Of a DNA stretch of 64,000 nucleotides, positions 17,929-27,604 are shown in pieces. The notes beneath the pieces were generated by a model, which saw nothing but the letters and a program-made list of their open reading frames with translations, did no database searches and was not told the DNA's origin. Both the position numbers and the translations under genes were made by a program. The DNA lies in NCBI RefSeq assembly GCF_030159955.1, contig NZ_BSNK01000002.1, forward strand, positions 1,116,001 through 1,180,000. Reading direction: 5' to 3'. Positions within the stretch are counted from its first letter, which is position 1, and each line of letters opens with the position of its first letter. Source of the stretch: Algimonas ampicilliniresistens (lineage in GTDB: Bacteria > Pseudomonadota > Alphaproteobacteria > Caulobacterales > Maricaulaceae).

Positions 17929-20544
17929 GTGACGCACATTCAAAAAACCCTTATTAGTACATTGCTTCTTGGGACGGCGCTCAGCCATCCGCTGACAGTG
18001 CTGGCCCAAGATACGGCACCCGATCCGATAATTGATGACACGCCACCCGCCTTCAATGATGAAGTGGTTGCGGTCGGCACCTTCATCCCGAACGAGAAGA
18101 AAATCACCTCCGAGATTACGTCGGTTCTCGACGAAGAAGTCTTTGCTCAGATCGGGGCGAGCGACATTGCCTCTGCCCTGACCCGGGTCACAGGTCTCTC
18201 GTTAAGTCGCGGGAAATTCGTAATCGTCCGCGGTTTGAATGAACGCTATTCGAGTGCGACCTTGAATGGTTCACCGCTGCCGTCACCCGAGCCGCTCCGC
18301 CGCGTCGCGCCGCTTGATCTGTTCCCGACATCGGTCCTCGCCGATGCGGTGGTGCAAAAGACGTTCTCGCCGGAATTTTCCGGTGAATTTGGTGGTGGTG
18401 CCATTAGTCTTCGGACTAAAGCTTTGCCGGATGAGGCCTTTTTCGAAGTGGCCATTTCTGGATCTGCCAATACGGAAACAACCCTGAAAGAAGGCTTGGT
18501 CTATGGCGGATCAGACACTGACTGGATCGGGTTTGACGACGGCCTGCGCGACCTACCCACTCTGGATGCAAACGGCATTCCGACTGAGAATTTTGATAAT
18601 TTCTCGACCCTGATCATTGATACGAACAATAACATCCCGTTCAATGGCGGCGTCCGATTATCCGGTGGTCATGTAGTTGATCTCTCTGGCGGTCAGCGCA
18701 TCGGCGTGTTGGCTACGCTCGGTTATGATAATGCTTGGGAGACCCGTCGCGGTCAGGATAACTCCACGGCTATCGGGAATAATAACGAGCTTGAAATCCG
18801 GAACGATTTTGACCGCGTCTCGACGGAAAATGTAGTGTCGCTGAACGGGCTTCTAACCGTTGGCCTGGAAATTGACGAAAACAACAAGGTTGAAGTCGTC
18901 GGTTTGGCGACCCGCCAATCCTCGGCGGAAGCTCGAATTGTTTCAGGAACAAACCGTGCAGGCGACGTGGTTCGTCGCGATTTCACCGAATGGTTTGAAC
19001 GCGAAGTCTATATGGGACAATTGCTCGGCGAGCATTACCTTCCATCCCTGAATGATGCTGAAGTCACGTGGCGTGCGTCCTATGCCCAAGCGGGCCGAGA
19101 GGCGCCTTACGAGCGCCGCGTCAATTACATTGATGATCTCGATGGCCGGGGCTTCCTGTTTGAATTTAACCGTCCGGGCTCCAATAATGGATTGAATTTC
19201 TCCAAACTTGATGACCAAACACTGGATCTGGGTCTCGACATTATTCTGCCAACGAGTGTTGCAGACCGCGAAGTCGAATTCAAAGTCGGCGGGACCTATC
19301 TGGATAAAACGCGCGACACGGAAGAAGACCGATTCAATTATTTTGGGATCATCCCTGTTCCGCTACGAGAGTCGCGGATTGATCAGATATTCTCCGACGC
19401 GGTGGTCAATGCGAATATCCTTGAGATCAGACGGTCTGGCTCAGCGGGTTTCCCACTGGTTTCGGAAACCGGGCTTGAAGTGTTCGCCGGCTATGCGGCA
19501 CTTGAAAGCGAGGTCATCCCCGATCTGAGGATTGCGGCGGGGCTTCGTTACGAAAGTTCCGAACAGACGACGACGATTCAGGACACGAGCTTTGGTACAG
19601 ATCGGTTCACTTTCGACCCCCTTGAAGAAGACTTCATCCTGCCGGGCATCACGGCAACCTATACATTCGGTGATTGGCAATTCCGCGCCGCTGCGTCGAA
19701 GACAATCAACCGACCACAATTTCGCGAGCTGACCCCGTCCATTTTCGTCAATACGGATACGGAAGACCGTTTCGTCGGCAACCCATTCTTGACCAATTCC
19801 GAGTCAACCAATCTGGATGCGCGTCTGGAATATTATTTCGGCGCGAACCAGTTCTTCACAGTTGGCGGTTTCTACAAGGATCTAACCAATCCGATTGAAG
19901 AATTTGTCTTTGATGAAGCCGATGGTGTGCTCACAACCAGCTTTATCAATGCGCCGAGCGCGAAGCTTTATGGTCTTGAAGTCGAGTTTGAGAAAAAGTT
20001 CGCCATTGCCGAAGACTTTCCGGTCTTTGCTGGATTTCTGGGCGGTCAGGACTTCGTCATCCGCTCGAACTATACCTATGTTGACAGCTCAGTGTCCGCC
20101 GATGGCGATGTGCCAATCGTGCAACCTGTCGTGAACTTCGCCCAAGGCTTTACGCCGAACATCATCCCCGCAGCAGGTCTTTACTCTGATGGGCGTCGCT
20201 TGCAGGGCCAGTCGGATCATTTGGCCAACTTGCAATTGGGCATCGAGAGTTACGATGCTGGTTGGGATGTGTTCCTGTTGCTCAATTATAGTAGCGACCG
20301 GATCCGCGCGGTTGAGTCCCTCTCAGACAGAGCGCCTGCCATTATTGAGCAATTGCCGATCAGTCTGGACCTCGTCGTCAATCTGCCTTTTGAGATTAGG
20401 GGGGGGGACTATGAGCTGGGCCTCAAGGTCCAGAACATTCTCAACGACAAGTATGAGGCCACGCAGACGCTCGGCAACACAATCGTCGTCGATGATTATG
20501 AGATCGGGACAACCTTTTCAGCAAGTTTGAAACGCCGCTTCTAG
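17929..20544 (+). CDS. TonB-dependent outer-membrane receptor
   Basis: 871 residues from a GTG start. A signal peptide ending VLAQ precedes a TonB-box-like DEVVAVGTF. The plug domain includes ITSVLDEEVFAQIG, GLSLSRGKFVIVRGLNERY and LPSPEPLRRVAPLDLFPTSVL, and the beta-barrel ends in SASLKRRF with the terminal Phe typical of outer-membrane proteins. It should import a ligand using TonB/ExbBD energy. The frame is open to 17884, but that stretch is the upstream terminator, so the GTG is chosen. The ligand is unknown; the partner lipoprotein just upstream and nearby Pho-like sites suggest a phosphorus-related compound, as inference. Confidence 0.88.
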   Translation: MTHIQKTLISTLLLGTALSHPLTVLAQDTAPDPIIDDTPPAFNDEVVAVGTFIPNEKKITSEITSVLDEEVFAQIGASDIASALTRVTGLSLSRGKFVIVRGLNERYSSATLNGSPLPSPEPLRRVAPLDLFPTSVLADAVVQKTFSPEFSGEFGGGAISLRTKALPDEAFFEVAISGSANTETTLKEGLVYGGSDTDWIGFDDGLRDLPTLDANGIPTENFDNFSTLIIDTNNNIPFNGGVRLSGGHVVDLSGGQRIGVLATLGYDNAWETRRGQDNSTAIGNNNELEIRNDFDRVSTENVVSLNGLLTVGLEIDENNKVEVVGLATRQSSAEARIVSGTNRAGDVVRRDFTEWFEREVYMGQLLGEHYLPSLNDAEVTWRASYAQAGREAPYERRVNYIDDLDGRGFLFEFNRPGSNNGLNFSKLDDQTLDLGLDIILPTSVADREVEFKVGGTYLDKTRDTEEDRFNYFGIIPVPLRESRIDQIFSDAVVNANILEIRRSGSAGFPLVSETGLEVFAGYAALESEVIPDLRIAAGLRYESSEQTTTIQDTSFGTDRFTFDPLEEDFILPGITATYTFGDWQFRAAASKTINRPQFRELTPSIFVNTDTEDRFVGNPFLTNSESTNLDARLEYYFGANQFFTVGGFYKDLTNPIEEFVFDEADGVLTTSFINAPSAKLYGLEVEFEKKFAIAEDFPVFAGFLGGQDFVIRSNYTYVDSSVSADGDVPIVQPVVNFAQGFTPNIIPAAGLYSDGRRLQGQSDHLANLQLGIESYDAGWDVFLLLNYSSDRIRAVESLSDRAPAIIEQLPISLDLVVNLPFEIRGGDYELGLKVQNILNDKYEATQTLGNTIVVDDYEIGTTFSASLKRRF

Positions 20545-20587
20545 AGCGGCATCTCATTTGCAGGATAAGTTAGAGACTCTAGAGAGT

Positions 20588-22192
20588 TTAAGCGCCGACT
20601 AACTTCGCTAAAGTCTCTATTCTATCGGCCTCTGCAGCGGGTTTGTCCCAGCGGATTCTATGAATGCGGGGGAATCTGAGTGCGTAGCCTGATTTGTGAC
20701 GGCTACTGACTTGAGCGGCGTCGAAGGCGACCTCGAACACGAGCTCTTTCTTGACCTCTTGGACGGGCCCGAAGCGATTTAACTTATGACTCCGGACCCA
20801 ATTATCGATCTTTTTGAGTTCTTCATCGGTGAAGCCAAAATAGGCTTTGCCAATAGGTAGAAGTGCGCCGTCTTCATCCCAAAGACCAAAGGTGTAGTCA
20901 GAATAAAATGATGAGCGTTTGCCAGTCCCGCGACGCGCATACATGAGCACGGCGTCAAGCAGAAAGGGGTCGCGCTTCCATTTATACCAGGCGTGTTTGG
21001 GGCGGCCTGACGTGTAGACGCTATTGATGTCTTTCACCATCAAGCCTTCAATCAATCCGCCCGTTTGGGCAGCCTGTTCGCGCAGGGCTATCAGATCTTC
21101 TACGGTCTTGAAGGGCAGGGTTTCCGATAGGGTGATATAGTCGTCTGAATAAGCCTCAACGACCCGTTTCAACGTCTCCCTGCGACGTATCAAGGGCAGG
21201 TGTCGTAGGGTCTCAGACTCCCATTCCATAACATCATAAGCGATGACGTGAGCGGGAAATTTTTCGATGAGCGTTTTCGTGGGCTTTTTCTTATTCAGCC
21301 GCTGTTGCAAGTCATTGAAAGACCCAATGTCTCCATTTGGCCGAACAACAAGTTCGCCATCAATAACGCCATTAAAATCGACAACGTCTATGAGGTCGGG
21401 AAAACTGGCCGAAATATCCTCACCCTTACGAGAGAAGACTTTGGCTTCCCGATCATCGCCCTCTTTTCCATTCGACGCGATTTGGATGCGGATACCATCC
21501 CACTTCCATTCCGCCTGATGGGTGGCGGGCGTAATCCGCGCTAGGTCTTTTTCTTCATCAATAGGATGGGCGAGCATAACAGGCGAGAATGTCACGATCT
21601 GGCTCATGTCCGGCAACTCGGCCCGACCATCTACCCATGCGAATAAGTCTTGGTAGGGCGGCGTCAGCCCGTGCCAGGCCGCTTCGACAATATCGATGTC
21701 GACGCCCTTCATCTTCGCCAATGTTTGCTTCACGGACCGCGCGGACATGCCGATCCGTAATCCACGCGTCCCAAGCTTCAGGAGCGCCCAGCGTTGTGAC
21801 GGCGACATATTGTCGAGCAATATGATCAGATAATCTCTGATCTCAACCTTGCTGCGCGATTGGAATTCGCCAATGACTTCATGCAAGCTTGGGAGTCGGT
21901 TAAGCCTGACGGGGTCATCAGACCGAGGCCACGCCAAGGCGACGGTTTCGCTCATTTCCCCGACATAGTGTCGCGATATGTCGAACAGGAATGGGTCCAT
22001 GCGGTCCATCATCAAGGATTTGATGACGTTGCGCTTGAATAGATCAAATGTCAGCGTGCCAGCAATGGCTGCGAGCGCCCATCCCCGGTCTGGGTCTGGT
22101 GTAGATCTCAGATAGTTGGAAAGGATCGTCTCTTTCGCCAAGTTTGAATTGGTGAAGTAGAGGTCATCCAAGAGTTCGGCAAAACGCTCCAT
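20588..22192 (-). CDS. ATP-dependent DNA ligase of the ligase-associated repair cluster
   Basis: 534 residues. After an all-helical N-terminal domain (about 1-200), the nucleotidyltransferase motif EWKWDGIRI places the adenylated Lys near residue 230. Motifs III and IV are visible around FNGVIDGELVV and EGLMVKD, and KWKRDP is motif V. It seals nicks in DNA using ATP. The start overlaps the exonuclease stop as TAATG, so the two are co-translated. The four-gene set ligase, exonuclease, DEXH helicase and PdeM-like phosphoesterase is a recurrent bacterial repair cluster. It differs from LigD because no polymerase or Ku is attached. Confidence 0.92.
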   Translation of the reverse strand: MERFAELLDDLYFTNSNLAKETILSNYLRSTPDPDRGWALAAIAGTLTFDLFKRNVIKSLMMDRMDPFLFDISRHYVGEMSETVALAWPRSDDPVRLNRLPSLHEVIGEFQSRSKVEIRDYLIILLDNMSPSQRWALLKLGTRGLRIGMSARSVKQTLAKMKGVDIDIVEAAWHGLTPPYQDLFAWVDGRAELPDMSQIVTFSPVMLAHPIDEEKDLARITPATHQAEWKWDGIRIQIASNGKEGDDREAKVFSRKGEDISASFPDLIDVVDFNGVIDGELVVRPNGDIGSFNDLQQRLNKKKPTKTLIEKFPAHVIAYDVMEWESETLRHLPLIRRRETLKRVVEAYSDDYITLSETLPFKTVEDLIALREQAAQTGGLIEGLMVKDINSVYTSGRPKHAWYKWKRDPFLLDAVLMYARRGTGKRSSFYSDYTFGLWDEDGALLPIGKAYFGFTDEELKKIDNWVRSHKLNRFGPVQEVKKELVFEVAFDAAQVSSRHKSGYALRFPRIHRIRWDKPAAEADRIETLAKLVGA

Positions 22193-23217
22193 TATTCGAC
22201 GCTCTCATCGCGACCGATCAGGTTCAAAGCCTTCGCCTGCATCCCGCGTTGCTTCAGGGCATATTCTAGGGCTTCGACGCGACCATGCGTGATCCAAATG
22301 TCCCCCGCTTTAGTCTCTTCGCAGGTTCGGATGAGGTCGCCCCAGTCCGCGTGGTCCGAGACGACCAATGCCATCTCTGCGCGCTTCTGACGGGCTCGGG
22401 CTCGGATTTGCATCCATCCGCTCGCGACCGTCGGCAGGGGATCAGCAAAGCGGCGAGACCATCGATCATTGATCTGCGCGGGTGGGCATAAAACGATCTT
22501 GCCTTGAAACAGATGCTTGTCCGCGCGCGGAATGTCGCTGACCAGTTCCCACGCGCCAAAGTCTTGCCCGTAGCTTTCATACAGCTCGGTGAGTCTCTTG
22601 AGAGCTCCGTGAATGTAGAAGGGGGCTTCATATCCAGCGAGGCGCAAGGTCTTCATCACGCGCTGGCATTTGCCGAGTGCATAAACACCGACGATGTGGG
22701 TGCGATTGGGTAAGGTGCGGAGGGACCGTAAAAGTTTTTCGACTTCGGTCTCTAAAGGGGGATGCTGAAAAACGGGAAGGGCGAACGTGGCTTCGGTAAT
22801 GAACACATCGCAAGGGATGACTTCGAACGGGGCACAGGTGGGGTCAGGGTGGCGCTTATAATCCCCTGCTGCGACAACTCGGGTTCCCTCAAATTCAATA
22901 ACGGCTTGGGCGGAGCCGAGAATATGGCCGGCACTGGCGAACCAAAGCGTCACACCGTTTCCAAGGTCAAAGCGCTGACCATATTTTAATCCGTTTTCGC
23001 GCGTCTCATCGCCCAGATAGTAGCGGGTTCGCATGATGTCGATTGTCTCGGGCGTTGCGAACACCTCTCCGTGGCCGGACCGGGCATGGTCAGCATGTCC
23101 ATGGGTGATAATGGCACGTGTGACGGGCTCAATCGGGTCGATGTAAATGTCTGCAGGCGCGCAATAGAGACCCTCTGGCCGAACTTGCATCCATTGTTCA
23201 GCTGGGGAGTTAGACAT
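22192..23217 (-). CDS. Ligase-associated DNA exonuclease (metallo-beta-lactamase/beta-CASP fold)
   Basis: 341 residues. The metal-binding HxHxDH motif appears as THGHADH near residues 38-44, with further ligands in AAGDYKRH and SDHADW. The beta-CASP-like region and conserved C-terminal ITHGRVEALEYAL fit the ligase-associated exonuclease family, relatives of Artemis/SNM1 nucleases that process DNA ends. The ATG at 23215-23217 is preferred over the longer open frame, which would run into the divergent helicase promoter and gene. Operon with the ligase. Confidence 0.9.
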   Translation of the reverse strand: MSNSPAEQWMQVRPEGLYCAPADIYIDPIEPVTRAIITHGHADHARSGHGEVFATPETIDIMRTRYYLGDETRENGLKYGQRFDLGNGVTLWFASAGHILGSAQAVIEFEGTRVVAAGDYKRHPDPTCAPFEVIPCDVFITEATFALPVFQHPPLETEVEKLLRSLRTLPNRTHIVGVYALGKCQRVMKTLRLAGYEAPFYIHGALKRLTELYESYGQDFGAWELVSDIPRADKHLFQGKIVLCPPAQINDRWSRRFADPLPTVASGWMQIRARARQKRAEMALVVSDHADWGDLIRTCEETKAGDIWITHGRVEALEYALKQRGMQAKALNLIGRDESVE

Positions 23218-23261
23218 AGCAGTCGGCCTGTGAGGATGATGGTCTGTTGATGAAGTAGCGA

Positions 23262-25736
23262 ATGACGATGATAGAAGTTCCCGCAAAAATTGAACATTGG
23301 TTCACCGATCAGAATTGGCGGATACGCGACTATCAACGTTCAATGGTCGAAGCGTTTGAGCGTCGCCAAAACACATTGCTGATCGCGCCAACAGGTGGCG
23401 GAAAGACGCTGGCAGGCTTTTTACCGAGTTTGATCGACCTGTCAGACAAGCCAGACGGTGCACCCGCGAGCCTTCATACCCTTTATATCTCGCCTCTGCG
23501 CGCGCTGACGAATGACATCGAACGGAATTTGAATAGGCCCGTTGATGATCTTAATTTGCCGATTAAAATCGGCGTCCGCACAGGGGACACGAAGTCCTAT
23601 CAACGGACGAAACAGCGTAAAACGCCGCCTGACATATTATTGACGACGCCAGAAAGTTTGATGCTGCTTTTGTCCTACCCGGACGCAGAACACTATTTCT
23701 CAAATCTCAAGACTGTGATCATTGATGAGCTGCATAGTTTTGCAACGAACAAACGGGGTGACTTTACATCCTTAGCCCTATCGCGCCTTAAAACGCTCGC
23801 CCCGGGTCATATAAGGTTCGGGCTTTCAGCAACCATCGCGGATGCAGACTCTGCTGCAAAATGGTTGGGTCCGACGGGAAGCCCTGCACATGTTCTTGAG
23901 GTCAAAGGTGATGCGGCGCCTCGTATTCAGATCATGGATCCTGAAACACGCTATCCGCTGGGCGGGCATAACTCACGGTTCGCAGTAAAGGAGATTTATA
24001 AGGCTATTAAGACGGCCAATAGCACGATCGTTTTCGTCAATACGCGGGCGCAAACCGAATTGCTGTTCCAACAACTCTGGCAAATCAACGACGATCACCT
24101 GCCTATCGGGCTCTATCACGGTTCTTTATCGCGCGAGCGGCGACAGCGAACAGAAGCGATGATTGCATCCGGAAAGATCAGGGCGGTCGTGTCCACATCC
24201 GCCCTAGAGATGGGCATTGATTGGGGAGATGTGGACCTCATCTTGCAGGTTGGCGCGCCCAAAGGTGTTAGTCGATTGCTACAGCGGATTGGTCGCTCCA
24301 ATCACCGGATGGACGAACCATCTGAGGCGTTAATGGTGCCGTGTAACCCCTTGGAAGCGGTCGAATGCGCTGTGGCAATCAAGGCGATTGATGCCGGGCA
24401 GCGTGATGGTGAGGATTACACGGACGGGGCCATGGATGTGGCCGTCCAATATATCGTCAACCGGGCGTGCGCTGGAAAATTCAAGAAACGCCAAACCCTG
24501 AATGAGATCAGAAGCGCATGGCCCTATCGTAATTTAGCCAAATCGGATTTCGACCTTCTCGTCAGATTTGCAGAAGATGGTGGCTACGCGCTCAGATCCT
24601 ATGACCGGTTTTCACGACTAAATTCCACGTCACGCGGCTATGAAATATCGACGCCGCAACAAGCCCGGCGTCATCGCATGAACATCGGCACAATTGTCGA
24701 ATATGCCAAGCTGAAGGTCCGGCGCTTTCCAAATATGAAATCCAAGCGCGGGCGAAATATTGGCGATATTGAAGAACGTTTTGTGATGGGTCTCGCGCCC
24801 GGGGACACATTCCTATTTGGCGGCGAGGTTCTGAGGTATCACGGCGTGCGCGATATGGCTCTGGAAGCGAGTCCGGCACCGAAACGCACGCCGCCTAAAG
24901 TTCCAGCCTATGCTGGCGGTATGATGCCGCTTTCCACATTCTTGGCGGACGGGGTACGCACTCTGCTGGCGGACTCGCAGAACTGGAATACTCTTCCAGA
25001 GCAGATTCAAAACTGGCTGACGCTTCAGGCACAGTTTTCGGACCTGCCGCAAGAGGCCGGTGTTCTCATCGAGAGTTTCTTTGATCGCGGTGTGAACGTT
25101 ATTGTCGTGCACAGTTTCGAAGGTCGAAAGGTCAATATGGCCTTAGGCCTGTTGATGACCCGAAGGATGGAAACACTCGGATTTAAACCTCTGACTTATT
25201 CTATTACCGATTACGCGTTGACGATCACATCGATGGAGCCTGTTGAGGATGTTGAGAGCTTATTATCTGAGGACGTCCTCTCCGAAGAATATGAAATGTG
25301 GGTCGTTGAAGCCCCAATGGTCAAACGTAGTTTTCGGAAAATTGCGACGATTGCAGGGCTAACAGAGCAGCGCCTTCCGGGTGCTAAGCGGACAATGAAG
25401 CAAGTCACATTCAGCACAGATTTAATCTATGATGTTTTGCTGAAATACGATCCGGATCACATCTTACTAAGGATCGCACGAGAAGAGGCTGAGCGCGACC
25501 TTTTGGACATTCCGCGCCTGCGAAACTGGCTTGCAGATGTGCAGGGTAGGGTTACTCACAAAGCCTTGCCCCATGCATCACCCTTATCGATTCCGGCCAT
25601 GATGCAGTTGGGAAAAGAGACGGTTATTGGCGACGCGAAGATCGCGATTTTGGAACGTGCTAGTCACGACTCTCAGGCCGCCATGCGACTAAACAAGGTT
25701 CAAGAGTTCATAAATGACCGAGAGACAAACTCTTAA
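23262..25736 (+). CDS. Ligase-associated DEXH-box helicase (Lhr-like)
   Basis: 824 residues. Superfamily 2 helicase core: Walker A APTGGGKT (about 42-49), IIDELHSF as motif II, FGLSATIAD as motif III, and VSTSALEMGIDWG plus QRIGRSNHR as motifs V and VI. The rest matches the Lhr-core winged-helix and C-terminal domains. The family unwinds DNA or RNA-DNA hybrids in repair. It is divergent from the exonuclease/ligase pair across a 44-base gap, so both halves of the cluster may share a regulated promoter region. It overlaps the next gene by 23 bases. Confidence 0.92.
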   Translation: MTMIEVPAKIEHWFTDQNWRIRDYQRSMVEAFERRQNTLLIAPTGGGKTLAGFLPSLIDLSDKPDGAPASLHTLYISPLRALTNDIERNLNRPVDDLNLPIKIGVRTGDTKSYQRTKQRKTPPDILLTTPESLMLLLSYPDAEHYFSNLKTVIIDELHSFATNKRGDFTSLALSRLKTLAPGHIRFGLSATIADADSAAKWLGPTGSPAHVLEVKGDAAPRIQIMDPETRYPLGGHNSRFAVKEIYKAIKTANSTIVFVNTRAQTELLFQQLWQINDDHLPIGLYHGSLSRERRQRTEAMIASGKIRAVVSTSALEMGIDWGDVDLILQVGAPKGVSRLLQRIGRSNHRMDEPSEALMVPCNPLEAVECAVAIKAIDAGQRDGEDYTDGAMDVAVQYIVNRACAGKFKKRQTLNEIRSAWPYRNLAKSDFDLLVRFAEDGGYALRSYDRFSRLNSTSRGYEISTPQQARRHRMNIGTIVEYAKLKVRRFPNMKSKRGRNIGDIEERFVMGLAPGDTFLFGGEVLRYHGVRDMALEASPAPKRTPPKVPAYAGGMMPLSTFLADGVRTLLADSQNWNTLPEQIQNWLTLQAQFSDLPQEAGVLIESFFDRGVNVIVVHSFEGRKVNMALGLLMTRRMETLGFKPLTYSITDYALTITSMEPVEDVESLLSEDVLSEEYEMWVVEAPMVKRSFRKIATIAGLTEQRLPGAKRTMKQVTFSTDLIYDVLLKYDPDHILLRIAREEAERDLLDIPRLRNWLADVQGRVTHKALPHASPLSIPAMMQLGKETVIGDAKIAILERASHDSQAAMRLNKVQEFINDRETNS

Positions 25737-26406
25737 AACCCGCGCCGGAGACATTATACTAGACGCAAGAAAAGCGGCCTTTCTTCCATCGAGCCAGACA
25801 TTGCTGGTCGCCGATATGCACCTCGAAAAGGGCAGTTATTTGCGTGAGGTTGGTCGCTCTGTTTTGCCTGCCTTCGACACTCAGGACACGATCGCTCGAT
25901 TACGCGATCTGGCAGATGCATATAACCCGGCGCGTATCATCGCATTGGGTGACAGTTTTCACGATATTCACGCCGATCAGCGATTATCACCAGAGGCCTC
26001 GTCTCAATTAAGGGCTATTCATTCTGAAAACTGCAAGCTGATCTGGATATTGGGCAACCATGATCCAGATATTCCGAGTGCTGTATCTGGTGAAAGACAG
26101 GACCATGTCGAGATAGACGGCTTCCTACTCACGCATCACCCACATGACCACGCTGCCGGGATCAATATTTGCGGGCATTACCATCCCAAAGCCAAAATTG
26201 GATCCCGCGCGGGATCCGTGACGGCGCCTTGTTTTGCGATCAGTGAAGACCGGATCATCATGCCGTCTTTTGGCACGTTCACAGGCGGCTTATATGTTTC
26301 AGATCCAGCATTCGTAGACGTCATGCCAGACTTGGGCGCTGTGTCTTTAACCTATCATGACCGCCTCTTTACAATCAGATACGAAACTCAGGAACAGACA
26401 TATTGA
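25714..26406 (+). CDS. pdeM: Ligase-associated metallophosphoesterase PdeM
   Basis: 230 residues of the calcineurin-like phosphoesterase fold: VADMHLEKGS (motif I with Asp and His), LGDSFHD (II), LGNHDPD (III), a LLTHHP region and CGHYHPKA (IV). It is the fourth member of the ligase-associated DNA-damage cluster, proposed to be an endonuclease. Its start lies inside the helicase 3' end, so the two are translationally coupled. Confidence 0.9.
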   Translation: MTERQTLKTRAGDIILDARKAAFLPSSQTLLVADMHLEKGSYLREVGRSVLPAFDTQDTIARLRDLADAYNPARIIALGDSFHDIHADQRLSPEASSQLRAIHSENCKLIWILGNHDPDIPSAVSGERQDHVEIDGFLLTHHPHDHAAGINICGHYHPKAKIGSRAGSVTAPCFAISEDRIIMPSFGTFTGGLYVSDPAFVDVMPDLGAVSLTYHDRLFTIRYETQEQTY

Positions 26407-26552
26407 AAGCCAAAGCTAAGGGGAACGAATTGAATATCGAACTATCTGGTGTTAATGACATTGCTGGAGGTTTTGATGGATATCGCCCCCAATAATCGAT
26501 TGCTGAGTTAAATCGCTCTGACCGAGGGCACTGCTATTCCGGGTGGGAGCCT

Positions 26553-26963
26553 ATGACAAGTCAACCAGATCGAGTGATGGTCTGGCTCTATACGAGTCAG
26601 TTCTCGACCCCTCAGAGTCAGGTTGAGATTGATCAGCTGGTCGCAGGATTTGCTGCGGAAAATAAGCGCAGAAATATTTCGGGTTTCCTTATCAGTGATG
26701 GCCGCTCAGTCATGCAGCTTCTTGAAGGGCCAGAAGGGGATACAGAGGTTTTAAAGGGAAAAATCCAAGCGGATGAGAGACATTTGAATGTCACAACGCA
26801 GCTTTGGTCAAATGAGACTATAAGAGCGTACCCTCACTGGTCACTGCGCGCCATTGCGTCTTCAGAGTATGAGGCTCTCTTTTCAGAAATTGAGTCTGCC
26901 AATTTTGTGACATTGGCAACGAGTATCGCGCAAATGTTGTTCGATGCGACCTTCGATCCTTAG
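26553..26963 (+). CDS. BLUF-domain blue-light sensor (short form)
   Basis: 136 residues, almost entirely one BLUF domain, which binds FAD and senses blue light. The flavin-contacting residues are in place: Tyr in WLYTSQF, Asn in RRNISGF, Gln in VMQLLEGPE and Trp in YPHWSL. No output domain is fused, so it would signal by protein-protein contact. GGGAG precedes the ATG. It follows the DNA-repair cluster after a 146-base gap; a link to light-induced damage responses is only a suggestion from position. Confidence 0.82.
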   Translation: MTSQPDRVMVWLYTSQFSTPQSQVEIDQLVAGFAAENKRRNISGFLISDGRSVMQLLEGPEGDTEVLKGKIQADERHLNVTTQLWSNETIRAYPHWSLRAIASSEYEALFSEIESANFVTLATSIAQMLFDATFDP

Positions 26964-27001
26964 ACTGTCGGTCTCTCTATATCCGTCGTGAGATTGATTG
27001 G

Positions 27002-27604
27002 TTAGCGCGTCACAACATAGTCGATGGGCTTATACCGAAAATTGTTTGACTGCCCGGCGGAACATGCCGTCAATGCGATCTCAAGATCCATCTCAGCGCG
27101 AAAGCGGATACAGTCGCCTGGCTTACTCAGCGGCGGCCTGACCTCGATTTTTCCCGTTTCGCTATCGACGTGGACATACATGAATATGTTAAACGCGACC
27201 GGCACATCGTCGCGCGAAAGACCTAAGGGCGCGACCGCAGCGGTCAGATTTCCTTCACAACCCCGATGCGGCTCGTCCTCTGAGTAGAGCTTTCTGAACA
27301 TCTCGGCTGAACACGGGGTCAGCGTAAAATCGTGCCGTCCAACCTCGTCGTGGATGATCGTCAGCATAGGATTGGATCGGTTTGAATATACGACATCCCG
27401 CACTGTCAAGAACATGCGGCTGGCATAATCTATGCTCCGGCCCGATGAGATATATTCCGACAAGTCATCGGCATTATAGGCGATCAGGTCAGAAACCTGC
27501 TCACCCTCAGGATCAATAACCGTCAGAATATCGCCTTTGGCCAAGCTTAGATGGACCCCCGACCGTGGTTGAATGCGACCTTCTATAAGCGTCGTCTTCG
27601 TCAT
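27002..27604 (-). CDS. DUF1989 / urea carboxylase-associated family protein
   Basis: 200 residues of the DUF1989 family, often found near urea-carboxylase or aminomethyl-transfer genes. Conserved pieces are SGVHLSLAKGDILTVID, NADDLSEYISSGRS, SNRSNPML, HDFTLTPCS and FNIFMYVHVD. The start overlaps the stop of the YqcI/YcgG-like gene as ATGA, so the two are coupled. DUF1989 and YqcI/YcgG proteins are recurrent neighbours, and biochemical work on guanitoxin synthesis deals with a YqcI/YcgG enzyme. The reaction here is not known. Confidence 0.83.
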   Translation of the reverse strand: MTKTTLIEGRIQPRSGVHLSLAKGDILTVIDPEGEQVSDLIAYNADDLSEYISSGRSIDYASRMFLTVRDVVYSNRSNPMLTIIHDEVGRHDFTLTPCSAEMFRKLYSEDEPHRGCEGNLTAAVAPLGLSRDDVPVAFNIFMYVHVDSETGKIEVRPPLSKPGDCIRFRAEMDLEIALTACSAGQSNNFRYKPIDYVVTR

